Shown here piece after piece: positions 46,396 through 59,790 of a DNA stretch of 64,000 nt. Origin of the DNA: Phocoena phocoena (Eukaryota; Chordata; Mammalia; Artiodactyla; Phocoenidae); contig NC_089230.1 in the NCBI RefSeq assembly GCF_963924675.1, positions 2,233,001-2,297,000 on the forward strand, in the 5' to 3' direction. The notes beneath the pieces are model-generated. The model saw nothing but the letters and a program-made list of their open reading frames with translations, had not been told where the DNA came from and searched no databases. Made by a program: the position numbers and the translations under genes. The first letter of the stretch is position 1, and the number at the start of each line of letters is the position of its first letter.

Positions 46396-49300
46396 ACAGC
46401 TTCACACAAATGCGCTGATGCGGGGGACTTGTCCTCACTTGGGACTGAGGAGGTTGTGGAAGGTGTGTGGGAAGAAGGACTTTCAAGGACTCCAGAAGGA
46501 GGAAAAGGTACAGACTGAGGGAGGGGTGGACTACAGGTGCATGGGAAGGGGGCTGGGAGCAGAGCAGGAGGGGGATACCACGGAAGCGGGGACACAGGGC
46601 TGCCGTGGAGACCACGCTGCTGGGGAGTGGTGCAGGGACCGAGCCCAGACGGAGTCCAGACCTGGGGAGGCAACATGGGTCCTGGTGAGACGCAGCTGCG
46701 GGGTGCGGGGGTGTCAGGCCTTCATACCATATGGAGGTAGGGTTGGCAACGGTGGGAACGGCAGCCCAGTTATAATGCAGTAAGGGATGACCCAGCATGC
46801 TTGGCCCAGCTGGGACCCCACTTAGGGAAGATACTTTTTAACCACACCGTGGTAGAAATGTTTTCTGAATTCAAATTGAATTCAGTTCAACCAATGTTTA
46901 TGAGTATCTACTGAGGAGAAACACAGAGGATGCAGAGATGCATTGAACGTCAGCTCCAGCTTCTAGAAGCTGTCAGGTAAACAAATCATTAAAAACTGTG
47001 CAATACTAGCAATAATAGTGGGGTGTACAGAAAAACAAGGGGTTCCCTCTGGTAAGGAGAAGGCCAGGGTCAGGAAAGTCTTTGTCATGAGTGTCGGCAG
47101 GAGGGTCGAAGCTGGCACCACAAGAAACCAGATATTCAGGCCATGCTGCTGGGGGGCGCGCTCCAAGCAGAGACCTTAGAGGTTCGGTCTGACTTATGTC
47201 TGTTCCTGAGACATTATTTTAATCTCCTTTGATTTACTCTTATTTCTGATTAGAATGGCAGAATAAATCACAATAACCCAAATTTGTTAAGTTCTTCATC
47301 TTTCAGGGATAGTGTTACATAACTGTTGGGTGTAAACCATATAGAAATCTGCGTGATGACCAACATAACGCTTCTGTGGTTGAGAATCAGTGTTCTCCAA
47401 AAAGGCTGCTCTCAGGTTGACACGTGCGCGAGGCACTCGCCGTCACTGGGTAATTCACCCTGCCCCAGGCCACCATTTTCATTACAAAAATCATGTGAGT
47501 CGTTTGGAGGAAATTGTGCTGGTGACAGATTGGCATCAGGGGCACCACAACATGGAAAGAACCTTTCTTTTTTCCTCAAGTAAATTACCTCAAATCTCGA
47601 GCAGCAGTAGTCAACTTTTTGGAGAAAGAATCTGCGGACTTTCTGTTATGAAAATTGCGCTATTAAGACATTTTGAAAATAGATGTTTCGTACCTTCTCT
47701 AATGAACTGAGAGTTAAGTATACGTGTGGTCATTTGTTATGGAAGCAATAGAAAACTAAAATAATGCTCAATAAATGTAGCCTGTTAAAATTAATTGATG
47801 TTTTATTTTTAGGCCAAATTATCGCAAGGCTTAGGATGAGGTACGTGATGGTTTCATCAAGTCTATGCTGACCACACTTACATAGGAATTTTGAGTTGAG
47901 CTACGGAAAAAGTGGCCAGCTTGAATCAGTTGAAGCCGAGTGGCTATGATGGTGAAGAGAGACCCCCATGTGCCAGAACTGGAGATGTTCCCCCTGAACG
48001 GACGGAGGGCCAGGGAGGAATGAGGTCATCAACTACCCACAAGGTTGTCACTCGAAAGAGGGTCTAGGCTTACCCATCCCCGCACAGGGTCAGAATGTGC
48101 CCATGCCCAGTGAGTGGAGACGGTATCCACAGATTTGACCAAACATTAGAAAGAACACTTGAACCGTGTAGTAAGAATGACACGAGCTGCCTTGGGGGAC
48201 GGCAAACTCTCTGGCAGGCACAGTGGTGAGTCCTTAGAGAACACGAGGTGGGTGTGACATGGGTCAGACCTGCTGAATCAGAGTCTCTGGTGATGAGCTC
48301 TTTGGTGAGGAAAGGGTTGAAGCAGGTGCAGCTCTCCCTTCCAGCTGGAGACACGGGGGCAGGACTAACCTTGACCGGCCTCCTTGGAACCAAGCTAAGT
48401 GCATTTGCCTGTGGAGGCCCTGACGGAGAAGCTTTGAGGCGGACAACACCCTTGTTCCTGGATGTGGAGCATGGGGGCCGCTGGAGCCCCGTCCACGGGA
48501 GGGTGCGGGGCACGGGAAAGAGGCAGCCTCCGACTGTGCGGTGAGCAGGTCAAACCTGCAGAGCCCTGAGAGCAGTGTTTTCACGTGTGCTGCTCATGGC
48601 ACTCCATATTGATCTGAAACCAAAACCCACGTTTAGTAAGCTGTATCTGATGGTTCGGGGCGCCTCCAGGAAAGCGACGTCACCCTGTGCCTGTGCCTGC
48701 CTGTGTCTTCTGAGTCATCAGTAAAGCTGGGGGTGACGTAAGCTCTGGAGTCCTGTGCATGTCCGCTGTGATCATGGACCATCTCCTTTCACACTGTCTC
48801 CGGGTTACTCTAACGCACGTTTGTGTGTGAGAACTGGGACTTCACCGCGAATTCCAGCGTCCAGCAACTTAGATCATTGGAATTTAGATCAGCATTTACA
48901 AGTGAGTTCCTGGGAGATGCTCTGGGTACAAAGAACAGCGGGAGAGAGGGAGAAAGGAAGAGCAGGGGAAAGATTGCTCTGGGGCTGAGTGAGATTGGGC
49001 AATGCTGCCACCTGCATCCTCCTCTTGGGTATTTATGTCACGGTTTCTTACCACGGCTCAGAGCCTTGCTGAGTAAGCACACCTTCCCAGCCTGCCCACC
49101 CACAGGAAGTTTAGAGTCGGTGTTCTTTGGAAAACACTTTGGAAAAAGCTGACCTAGAGGAGCTATCCCGTCCTTCCTTCCTTCCTTCCTTCCTTCCAAG
49201 ACAAGTATAAACGCCAGGCCCACATGCCGCCTGGTGGCCAGCAGCTCCAGGCTCTGTCCAGCGCTGGCACTTCCTGGTGGTGAGGGACATCACTAAGGCG

Positions 49301-49465
49301 AACAGATCCCCCATCTTCAGGCAGCAAGCTGGTCTCCACGCCGGCCTCCAACTAGGAGTGTATCCCCCACTCAGAAATTGCATGAAAGGAAAAGCACACA
49401 GGCCTTGTGCTAACTCCTGACAGATTCTTTTCTCATCGTGGACATACTTAGAATTCATCTATTAT
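46396..49465. other. Intergenic, nothing coding recognised
   Basis: About 46880-47170 resembles the unassigned ancient repeat at 33040. A (TTCC)n microsatellite lies at 49171-49197. The open frames around 46220-46800 are overlapping on both strands without domains. Confidence 0.35.
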
Positions 49466-49477
49466 TAAAAGGTATAT

Positions 49478-49697
49478 CTTTTTTTTTTTTTTTTTTTTTT
49501 TTTTTGTGGTACGCGGACCCCTCACTGCTGCGGCCCCTCCTGCCGCGGAGCACAGGCTCCGGACGCGCAGGCCCAGCGGCCATGGCCCACGGGCCCAGCC
49601 GCTCCGTGGCACGCGGGACCCTCCCGGACCGGGGCACGAACCCGCGTCCCCTGCATCGGCAGGCGGACTCTCAACCACTGCGCCACCAGGGAAGCCC
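49478..49697 (-). mobile_element. CHR-type SINE, short form
   Basis: Poly-T then 'gtggtacgcggacccctcac', ending 'gcgccaccagggaagccc'. The duplication taaaaggtatatctt (49466-49480) is matched by taaaagatgtatctt (49699-49713). Confidence 0.93.
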
Positions 49698-50129
49698 CTA
49701 AAAGATGTATCTTTGAATGGCTTTTCGTCCGTTTATAGAGACACACGGTGATAAGTTGAACCTTCATATGACATTTGCATTTAAGATTTGAAACCATAAA
49801 TATGTTACTCTTTTAGATGAAAAGTAAATGTGCTAAAGTCCCAAGATTCAACGTATGCACATGGCGAGAGCGTCTGCCTCCCAACTGTCACATTTCAAAG
49901 ATTTTGTTACGACCCAGGAAAAAAAAAGTGTTACTTCAAGGAAAACTTAATGTTACTTAATTAGATGACCGTCTTTAACATAGTGTTTTAAATGCTAATT
50001 TACTTTTTTTTTTTTTGCAGTTAAACACTGTGGCTTCCTAGTACCATTTTCATTAGGTACAATATGCAAAAGAAGGTATCTCAGAAACTAACAGCTAATT
50101 GACTACTTCATTCAAAAATGAAAAGAATA

Positions 50130-50520
50130 GGGCTTCCCTGGTGGCACAATGGTTGAGAGTCCGCCTGCCAATGCAGGGGACATGGGTTTGAGCCCTGGTC
50201 CAGGAAGATCCCACATGCTGCAGAGCAGCTAAGCCCGTGAGCCACAACTACTGAGCCTGTGCTCTAGAGCCCACGAGCCACAACTACTGAGCCTGAGAGC
50301 CACAACTACTGGAGCCCGTGTGCCACAACTACTGAAGCCCATGTGCTTGGATCCCATGCTCCACAAGAGAAGCCACCACAATGAGAAGCCCCTGCCCCAC
50401 AAGGAAGAGTAGCCTCCGCTCACTGCAAATAGAGAAAGCCTGTGTGCAGCAACGAAGACCCAACACAGCCAAAAATAAATAAAATAAATTAATTTAAAAA
50501 AAAAAATTAAAAAAAAAAAA
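50130..50520 (+). mobile_element. CHR-type SINE, long form
   Basis: Head 'gggcttccctggtggcacaa', internally expanded 'gccacaactactgag' segments (50240-50340), and tail 'cagccaaaaataaataaaat' with a long A-rich end. Confidence 0.92.
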
Positions 50521-51093
50521 CTCCAGGCAGTGCCCCTTCTCCCTACTCAGCTGCTCTCAAATCCACCAGAGGCCGCCCCCCGGGTCTCCACTTCACAGGA
50601 GCTACTCCTCTGCTCTGGTCTTTGAGGGCTTTGGAAGCCCTCTGGTCACATGCAGAGGACCAGGGACAGGCAGAAAACAGTTTAGGGCATTAGCAGCCAG
50701 CGTCTTCACTGGTATCAGTTGACCAAGGACAGCCTCGCAGGGTCTGTCTGTCAATTACTGGTCTGCTCTCTGTTCGGACCAGGAGTGGGTGGCAGCAAAA
50801 AGGAAGTAAGATCCCCAAGAGAAGAGAAGAGGTGGCTGAAAAAGCAGAAGGGGGTGGGTAACAGACCAACTTCAACCTTTTTGTGCATTTGGCCAAGGGC
50901 AGAATCTACCCAACAAAATTAAATACAGGGAAAACATGAATAATTTTAACAAAATATTATCAGCAAGGAAACTGTTAAATTTTTGATTTAAACAAATTTA
51001 ATAACAAGTTTAATAGTTTGTTAAAGTTAAGGCAGAAGATTTTAAATCTGTGTTTATTCTCATAAATAGTGACGGCCCACAAGACAAGGAACA

Positions 51094-51350
51094 AGAACTG
51101 TGTATGTGTACATATGTTCAGTACATGTATGCACATGCATACATGTGTGTGTAATGTGTGTGTCACATTGTGTGTATGGGTATATGTAGGTATGTCGTGT
51201 TATGCATTGCATGCATGTGTGATGTGTGTGCATGTATATATGTTGTGTACACACATAGAGTCAGTCATATGTAGGTATATTATATACGGGTGTATGCATT
51301 GCCTGCGTGTATGCATGTGTATGTTTGTTGAGTGTGTGGAAAGCGGGTGT
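51094..51350. repeat. TG-rich degenerate microsatellite
   Basis: About 250 bp of irregular tgtgtgtatg/catgtgt-type sequence. Confidence 0.75.
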
Positions 51351-51361
51351 GCACGCTTGAA

Positions 51362-51485
51362 ATTAAGTTCTAACTACACACTGGGCATTGGGATCACTGC
51401 TTTACATCCATTATCCCTTATAGCCTCACAAAAACCCTCTAAGGTAGACTTATACCCATTTATAGATGGGAAGACTGCAGTTCCT
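51362..51485 (+). repeat. MIR-family fragment
   Basis: 'acacactgggcattgggatc', 'ctttacatccattatccctt' and 'cctctaaggtagacttatac' follow the MIRb order. Confidence 0.7.
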
Positions 51486-53084
51486 CTAGGGCTGTGAATT
51501 AGAGACCTAATTCACCTTGTCTCCAGGACTATAAAATTCCCACAAGATCTTAAATAATATGTTTATTTTTAAACGATATGTATATCAGAATCTCACAAAC
51601 TACAAAAGTAAGTATTCAATAAATGTAGGTTCTCTTAATTCATTTGAACCATGGGTGTTTTATCCTTTTTTAGATGAACATCGGTGGAGCTGAAACCCTA
51701 GTCTGGCTTCCTTCTGCTTTTGAATAAGAGTGGTTAAGAAAGAAGCCAGAGGGTTTTTTCCAGTGATTGGTATATAAGTTTGCAATTTTTTTCTTTTGGT
51801 TCCCTTTGCTTCTTTAAAAGCTCACTTTTACATTTTCTTTTTCATTACAGAAATTATATTTCATATCTCTAATCATTTCCAGAATTAGTGATTAATTAAT
51901 TCAGACCTTGCATTTGTTTCTTTACTGATATCTGCAATAGCTGTTTTCTGCAACTCCATAGGCTTTGGATGGAACCTACGGCAGACTCTTTTCAAGACCA
52001 CTGCGCATTCTTTGATGGTCATGAGACACTCACTCCACAATCGTTGTGGCATTTGCAGCCATTATCAGAGCTTTTCGTGTATTTCACTGAGTCTCATAAA
52101 AATTTCCACCCAATCAATTTCTCTTAAATGACTGCCTAAAAAGCTCCTTCCCAATCAATCCCCAGCTATTCGAGACCCTCACTCGTCATCTTTCGGTGCG
52201 TAAATCACCTATCGCGTGGCCGCCAAAACATTATTTTAGCTCAGGTTTTAGCTCTGCAAACTCTTTACGTACTTATTTAAATAAAGAATTGCTCTCCAGA
52301 CAGGTACCCCCTGGACTTTTCCCCTATGAAGCAATGCCCGAACCATCGCCCAAGCTCCAGTTCGAGGCAATTAGAATGAAATCACTTCCTGTACATTTAG
52401 AGGGAAAGCGAGCTTCCTGAACACACAGTACTATTCCTAAAACTAGTAGGACACTGTATGTGTGAAAGTGAGAATGTTTCACTAAGTGTAAACACAGACA
52501 ACATGCCAGCATTCTGGAATTCTTAAGAGTAAAGCACTTCCATGTCTAATATTCCTTAGATGTGGGTATCAGAGAAGAAAATACATTTTTAAAAGGAGTC
52601 GAGGGGGCTTAGCAGGGCTCACCTTGAGAAACGCCGTGATCCAAAGTGCCCAGTTCGGCTACACGCCCCTCATGACACCCCAGGAACGCACGGCACCGGT
52701 GTGATTCTCTTAACCAGATGCACTTTCTAATGGTCATTAAGAAAAAAGCAGTGAGAGACCAGAATTAACCAAAAGCAAATCGCTGAATTACCACTTCCTA
52801 TGTAAAAGGAACGCCTATTTGCCCAAATACAGATGGTTAACCATCTATATCCTGTAGGTTATAAAATAATCATATGACTCCCTGGAGCTGGTGGTAAAGT
52901 TGCTGAGAAGGGAGGGACCTGGGTGCTGTTATCTCCCAGAAGAAGGACTCTGAGTTGCCTTTCAAGGTGTGACAATGAGTTTATGCTCAAACACTCACTC
53001 CGTCTCCTGGTCAGTTACCTCTGGGAGCAAGGGCACTTTGCCGGCTGCCTGGAAAGATTTAGAAGCATTTAGAAAGGGCCGTGT
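51486..53084. other. Intergenic, nothing recognised
   Basis: AT-rich, no gene or clear repeat seen. Confidence 0.35.
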
Positions 53085-53315
53085 GAGCATTGTGGTTAGT
53101 GATGCAGCCTCTGGAGCCCCCTGCCTGTGTTCACCCCGAAAGCTGTGCACCGCAGGGAGGTACTGACCTTCTTCACCCCTCATTCCCTCGTCTGTACAAT
53201 AAAGACCATGACGGGGCAGCCTCAGAGTGTCACGGAGGACAGCAGCCTCAGTTCATGTGACGCTGGTAGGACACTGCCTGGGATGAGGTAGCTACTCAAT
53301 AAACACTAGTTTTTT
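53085..53315 (+). repeat. MIR SINE
   Basis: 'gtggttagtgatgcagcctc', 'attccctcgtctgtacaata' and 'gtagctactcaataaacact' follow the MIR order. Confidence 0.75.
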
Positions 53316-53334
53316 GGGGGGATAAAAAAACCAC

Positions 53335-53505
53335 AAGTATTACTATTGTATCATTTGGGATCAAAAACACCATGTGTGGTGATGGACATTCACTAGACTT
53401 ATTGTTCATTTCACAATACATGTAAATATCCAATCATTATGTTGTACACTTGAAACCAATATAATGTCATATGTCGATTATCTCTCAATTTAAAAAAAAG
53501 AAAAG
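53335..53505 (+). repeat. Old L1 3' UTR end
   Basis: 'tggtgatggacattcactag', 'aatatccaatcattatgttg' and 'tacacttgaaaccaatataa' match an old L1 3' end, finishing in an A-rich tail. Confidence 0.7.
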
Positions 53506-53758
53506 CGTGAGATGCTAAAAAGCTGGGCACTTGATCTTTATGAGATGGCAGGAGACAGATCTAACAAGTGCCCTGTCATTAGGTATGGCAGTTGATGGAA
53601 GGAAAAGCAATTGATGAGTCACTTGGAGAACTCATTTTTGGGTACAAGTGATTTAAAAAAAAAAAAAAAATGACAGAAAAATAAAAGAAAAAGAATTCTG
53701 GAATCATAAAAGTGTTCACCACGATGTAGTGTGTTGTGATTCAAGTCTCAGGAAATAG

Positions 53759-54128
53759 GTTTTTTACTTTTTATTCTTTTCTTATACATTTATTTATTTA
53801 TTTTTGACTGCATTGGGTCTTCATCACTGCGCGTGGGCTTTCTCTGCTTGCAGTAAGCGGGGGCTATTCTTCATTGTGGTGCGCAGGCTTCTCATTGCGG
53901 TGGCTTCTCTCCCGTCGCAGAGCACGGGCTCTAGGCGCACGGGCTTCAGTAGTTGTGGTGCACAGGCTCAATAGTTGTGGCTTGCGGGCTCTAGAGTGCA
54001 GGCTCAGTAGTGGTGGCTCACGGGCTCAGTTGCTCTGCGGCATGTGGGATCTTCCCGGACCAGGCCTCGAATCCGTGTCCCCTGCATCGGCAGGTGGACT
54101 CTTAACCACTGCGCCACCAGGGAAGTCC
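53759..54128 (-). mobile_element. CHR-type SINE, long form
   Basis: Reverse long form starting in T-rich tail and 'gactgcattgggtcttcatc', ending 'gcgccaccagggaagtcc'. The duplication caggaaatag flanks it at 53749-53758 and 54129-54138. Confidence 0.9.
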
Positions 54129-54138
54129 CAGGAAATAG

Positions 54139-56093
54139 TTTTATAAAAAAATTTATAGCAAAGATCAATTAAAAGCAAGACCAGGTTGACTGACATGTTC
54201 CCTCCTCCTTTCTCTTTAGCTTCCTTTCTCTTCCTGAGTTGAGCAAGCTGCCCACGGCCCACCCTCTGCTTTGTCTTACTAAGAGCTAGTCAGGGGTCTC
54301 TCCTTCCTACAGACCCCAGAACGCGGCTTGTCCCCAAGTCTGAGCAACACTGAACGTGGACCTGTCCCCTCGTCAGCTTCTCTGGGGAATCGTCAGCACG
54401 GCGGGACCCTCTTCCCGGCCATTGTGGGTCATTTCCCTGCAAAGTTTCTGATTCCTGTCTCCTTCCCCAACCCTATAGAAGAAAAGCCTTTTTCTGTTTG
54501 ACTTTGAGGTGCGTGCCGACCTCTGATCCCAGGGCACCGAAGTCACAACAGTCCCATTCCCTCCCTCACAATGATCCTTTTGAATGTCATTCGCTTCTTT
54601 CCAAGTCCTGACTTGTTTTTCTCTGACGGAGCTTACGATTCTGCATTGACACGGGTGTCCCATCCCCTCCTCTGTTTGAAAAGAGCCCTTCACGTGACAT
54701 CCCTCGGGGTCCCTGACCTGGACCGCTGATCCCTGGATGGAGAGCAAGGGAGTGTGTCCTTTCTGCCTTTCCCACTGCTGCCCCGTCACATCCCCTGCTT
54801 CTCATCACCACCCACCACCTCCTCCGAGGTCCTGCTTCTTGCTTTGGGTGGAAGCTGCTGGAAGGGCTGCCTACCAGGCCCCAGGCTCCTGGCAGAGGAG
54901 AAAACAGGCCACCTCAGGGGCTGGTGTCGCGCACACACCTTTTCTGCCCGTTCCTTCCGAAATCCCCTTTGATGGTCTTGTTTAGCAAGAAAGTGGGAAG
55001 GCAAACCCTTCTGCAGCTCATTATCGCCTTAGAGCCGGCCTCTGCCTGAAGCAAAAAAACAGCTTTGACTTCGCTGAAGACCAAGACAGAACCGTGAGTA
55101 GGATTCAGCATGCTGAGAAAAGCGACGCCGTGAGGCCACACGACGGGCCAGGAGGCTCCATCACTGCAGCCACACGCTCCGGCACCCGTGCTGGCCCACC
55201 AGTCAGAAGAGTGGGAGACACCCCCAGGAGGGACCACTGTCCCTCACACGACTTCTCTGCCCCCAGAGGGAAGGAGAATCCGTAGAGGGTTTGGCCCTGG
55301 CCTCCAAGCAGCTCCAGCCCTGGGCCTCTGGCCTTCCCGCGCCGTCCACGGGGCTGCTCCTCTGTGGGACTCCAGGCCTGTGTGGTCCTCATACGGCCTT
55401 CGCCCCAGCACCCCTTCTGTACTTCAAAGTAAAATCCAAATTACATGTCATCCTTGGGAAGCTCAGACCATTTTGTTTTCTCTCTCTAGAATATGTCCCA
55501 CGTTACAGATCCTGGGAGCTCTCACCTCATTTAAATAAAATCTGCTGCTCATTTGCATGGCGTCGTGAGGGATGTAAAAGGCAAGAAGTACACAATGCGG
55601 TGATGCATTTTACATAAATAGTTTCTAGTCTGAAAGTCTGACAGTGGGTGTGAAAAATTCATTCAGAACAAAGTCCAGGGACAGTTTGGTAGATTAATAT
55701 CATGGCCAAGCAGGAAGTGCTTTACACTTTGCGGTGAGGCTGGCTGTGATACTCCTGTGTAGGTCTGGGCTTCCCGGGGACCCCTCCTCTTAACTGCGGG
55801 GTTCACCCTGGGGTGTGGAAAGGCAGCTCGTCCAGCTGCAGGTCCCTGTTTAATTAGAAGGAAGGGGAGTCTTGGCCACACAAGCAGGGCAGAGAATACG
55901 AGTGGGTTCCCCTAAGAAGGAAGAAGAATTTAAAAGGAAAAATAGGAACTTGAGAAATGTGTGTACATTATGAACAAACGCATTTTTTCATTATAAGAGT
56001 TAAAGTGATTTTAGGCAAAAATTTCATAAAGTTTTTCAATCAAATGGACTTCCTCACAGATGATATCGAATGTTCCTTTAAGGGACAACAAGG
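54139..56093. other. Intergenic, nothing recognised
   Basis: No repeat or exon assigned. Several overlapping open frames on both strands at 54737-55540 lack domains. Confidence 0.35.
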
Positions 56094-56405
56094 TTTTTTT
56101 TTTTTAATTCTTTCTTTCTTTTAATTTATTTATTTTATTTTTGGCTGTGTTGGGTCTTCGTTGCTGCATGCGGGCTTTCTCCAGTTGCAGCGAGGGGGGG
56201 CTACTCTTCATTATGGTGCGTGAGCTTCTCATTGTGGTGGCTTCTCTTGTTGTGGAACATGGGCTCGAGGCACGCGGGCTCAGTAACTGTGGTGCACGGG
56301 CTTCGTTGCTCCGCGGCATGTGGGATCTTCCCGGACCGGGGCTCGAACCCACATCCCCTGCATTGGCAGGTGGATTCTTAACCACTGCGCCACCAGGGAA
56401 GACCC
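56094..56405 (-). mobile_element. CHR-type SINE, long form
   Basis: Starts with poly-T and 'tttggctgtgttgggtcttc', ends 'gcgccaccagggaagaccc'. Flanked by imperfect copies caacaaggtttt and taacaaggattt. Confidence 0.9.
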
Positions 56406-57344
56406 ATAACAAGGATTTCATACATTTTCAACTTTGTGGATAATTTCCAAAGACGCATGACGCCCGGATCACCAGTATCTGCCGATGGGATCGCGGCGGA
56501 TAAAGCCGATTGCCTTTGGCATTTCAGAGGACCTCGGCCCTCACTGATCAACAGTTCCGGTGTCTGATATTCGCCGGCCGCTGTGCAGGCTCAGCAGATG
56601 GTGCTTTGCAGGGTTTCCGAGGGACACGCTTGAGTCTCGGTTTGGTGGCTGGAGTGCTGGGATATCGGGGACCTGGAAAATGAACGCAGCTGATGTCGGT
56701 GTTACCCGTATCTTAACGAGATGTCCGTTTCGTGTGCTAGATAGTCTTTGGAGACTGCCAGCTTCAATGCCTTTCTTCTAAACAAGCGTGCGGCTCACGT
56801 GTCAAGAGGTAAAATCTATTTCCCTCTTCTTTGGTCTGGCCTTGCTGACTGGCTTGACCAATCGTTCTGTCAGAAGCAGTGATCCGGGATTCCTGAGGCT
56901 GGCTCACAGGAGCCCTGCAGCTCCCCACTGGGCTGTGCTTTCTTTGGAACCCAGCCTCCGTGCTGGGCTGAGAAGCCCGGGCTCTGCAGAGAAGCCACGT
57001 GTGGGCAGCGTGCGGAGAGCTCCTGCTGAGACCCCAGACAACAGCCAGCACCGTGGAGCCTTCTGACTCCTCGGGTCCCAGCCACCCTCTGGGTGTAACT
57101 GCATGGCAGGCCCCTCCTGAGAACCGCTCAGTTGAGCCCCGCCAACCCCAGAGCCTTGAGAGGTAATAATAAATCGTTCTGAGCCACCACAGTCGGAGGT
57201 CGTTTGCTGAGTAGCAACGAGTAACGGGAGCCGTTCTCTCCTCTTCAGCTTGAGCTCTAATCCTCTTCTGAAGTAACGAGATGTGTTACAAATAACAACA
57301 ATCAAAACAAAAACGGACTTTCTTTGTTTAAAAACTATCCTCCC
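56406..57344. other. Intergenic, nothing recognised
   Basis: No gene or repeat assigned with confidence. Confidence 0.35.
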
Positions 57345-57563
57345 GGGCTTCCCTGGTGGCGCAGTGGTTGAGAGTCCACCCGCCAATGCAGGGCACACGG
57401 GTTCGTGCCCCGGTCCGGGAAGATCCCACATGCCGCGGAGCAGCTGGACCCGTGAGCCATGGCCGCTGAGGCTGCGCGTCCGGAGCCTGTGCTCCGCAAC
57501 AGGAGAAGCCACAACAGTGAGAGGCCCGCGTACCGAAAAAATAAAAAAACCATTTAAAAAAAA
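57345..57563 (+). mobile_element. CHR-type SINE, short form
   Basis: Near-consensus short form ending 'gcccgcgtaccg' plus A-rich tail. A 15-bp duplication, aaaaactatcctccc, flanks it at 57330-57344 and from 57564. Confidence 0.94.
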
Positions 57564-57578
57564 AAAAACTATCCTCCC

Positions 57579-59635
57579 CAAGAAAGCCAACAGTGAGAAG
57601 AGATGCTAGAAGTGGGGGGATAAGAAATGTAAGCCAGCGATGCTGTTGGAGAGATGAAGCCGGGCGACTCTAAAAACAGAACATCTCATCCAGCAGCGGC
57701 TTAGGTCTGTGCCCTGTGGTTTGGCTTGGTAGCTTTTCCTCCATCTAGAAATACGGAAATGCTGTTCATCAGATTCTGCCAGCAAATTCCCCAGTAGGGA
57801 CAGAAGTGCATTTTACAGACGGAATTGTCGACCACGCTGACCCCTCGTATTGTGGAACTGACAAAGATTTCGGGTTGCACAGCCTTCGTGTTCGGGGCAC
57901 GTGCTGTAGCTTTGGGCCTGCACAGTTTGACACTCTTCTTCACTCTACGCGCTAAACGATCCAGCCTGAACGTTGTACTGCTAGAGAGCCAGGGGCACGC
58001 CGATCTCCTTTGCCTGCTGTAAATTAAACTCTCAGATAGCTACCCCGTGCTCTACACTACATACAGAGGCGCTTTAAAGTATGTGATTTATTTCCTGCCT
58101 TTAAGGGACTTCCACAGTTGCCAAGGTGAGGCGCAAACACATGACATTTCAGGCAGTGAGTTCAAGGCTGAGTGATGCTGCACAGGACTGAGAATGCGAA
58201 GAGCTTGAGCGGGCATGGAGCGCAGTGTCTGTGGGGACGGGCCAGAGCTCAGCCAGGAGAGCTGACCCACTGGCCAAGTAGGGAGGCGGAGGGGGCGAGC
58301 CTCAGGGCAAAGGCGTGGTCACCGTCCTGGACCAGCCTGGGCAGCCGTGGAGGGGCTGGGCTGCAGCGGGAAGTCGAGGAAGGCTGGCCGAAGAGCTGGG
58401 ACTTGGTCTCAGTGACGACGCAAAGATGTGGCAGTTTTGTGAGCTGTGGAGTGACAGGGAGCAAGTTCCCAGCACCGACGTGGACAGGAAACCGTCCAGA
58501 GGTAGGCAGCCCAGAGCCCCAGAGCGACTGGCAGGGCCGATGGCTCACAGCCAGGCGTCTCGCTGTTCCCCTCACCCTGCTCTGTTCATGTACACGAGAA
58601 GCCCAGAGGGTGCTGGTGTTGTGAAACTGAAACTCAGAAATAGAGCAGCTTCCTCAAGTTCACGCATCTCATAACTTGGAGAGCCAAGACGCAAAGCCAT
58701 GTCATCCGACCCTGAAGTGTATGCGTTTCTGGGATAAATGTGAAGAAGAAATGACGTTTTGAAAAATCAGTAAAAAGCAAGAGGAAGAAGGAGTAAAAAT
58801 GATGCCAGATTTTCCACCTCAACAGAAATAGGGAAATCAGAAATGGAAACTTATTTCTAAGTTTCTAACATAGTTCTAACCAGAGCAGGTATAGAAGCTG
58901 ATGTAAGGGGAAGGAAATGAGATTCATTTAAGGTACATGGGGGTGTGAGGAGACTGAAGTACTGTGTAACCGGAGAGCCTTGACTTTAGATCTGGGTCGG
59001 CCACATGCTGGCTACTTTTGAAATTAGTTCCTGGGTGTCCGTCTCCTCATTAATAAAATGAAGCGGAGAGATTTGTGAAGGCTTCAGGTGAAGACTAGAG
59101 ACGCGGGAAGTGCAGATCTCCCGCATGTTTGGTACGTACCCCCAGAGCGGACCTCTCCCCCGTCCTTCCCCTCCCCTCCCCCTCCTCCCTCTCTGCCTCC
59201 AACCCCTCTCCTTCTGTCTAAAGAGGAGCTCTAGCATGAGACGCAGGAAGCGTTATGCACAGGAGGTTGAAACTGAACTCAGAGACGCAGATGAAAGCCC
59301 TGGGAGCTTGCACTTAAGCACAGGAAACAGGAGAACAGATTGAAGTGAGGAAAAGGACAGAAAAGAAGTGGCCAGAAGAATAGGTCCCTTGAAATCAATA
59401 CAGTGTTACTGGAGCAAAGGGAGAAAAGTGCTTGGAGAAAGACCTGCGGAGTAGAGACTCTGAGGACTGAAACTGACCTCTGGATTTAATCACTTGTGTT
59501 TGCAGCGCTCTTGGAAGATAAACTTTCAGTCTGAATGCTCAAGTGAAAGCTTTATGATAAGGATCTAAGATGACAGTGTGGCCTCAGGAAATAAAGACCA
59601 GAGATGTAGAAAAAAAAATTTTAATTGGCTGTGGT
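57579..59635. other. Intergenic, nothing recognised
   Basis: A minus-strand open frame at 57701-57943 is not obviously a repeat but matched no protein I recognise. No splice or initiation context supports it as a gene. Confidence 0.35.
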
Positions 59636-59790
59636 AAACAAGTTCCTACTGTATCTTGTAATAAACCATAATAGAAAACAATATAAAAAAGGGTATATAC
59701 GTATAACTGAATCACTTTGCTGTACAGCAGAAACTAACACAACATTGTAAATCGCCTAGACTTCAATTTTAAAATGCATAAATAAAAAAT
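59636..59790 (+). repeat. L1 3' UTR fragment
   Basis: 'cttgtaataaaccataatag', 'gtataactgaatcactttgc' and 'aactaacacaacattgtaaa' identify the cetartiodactyl L1 3' end. Confidence 0.8.

Noticed and set aside
49224..49240. Third CTCF-like motif (ccaccaggcggc on the minus strand)
   Set aside because: Two mismatches to the core at informative positions; too weak to report as a site.
57701..58022. Possible processed pseudogene on the minus strand
   Set aside because: The translation is not clearly a repeat, but I could not match it to any protein; blastx would decide.
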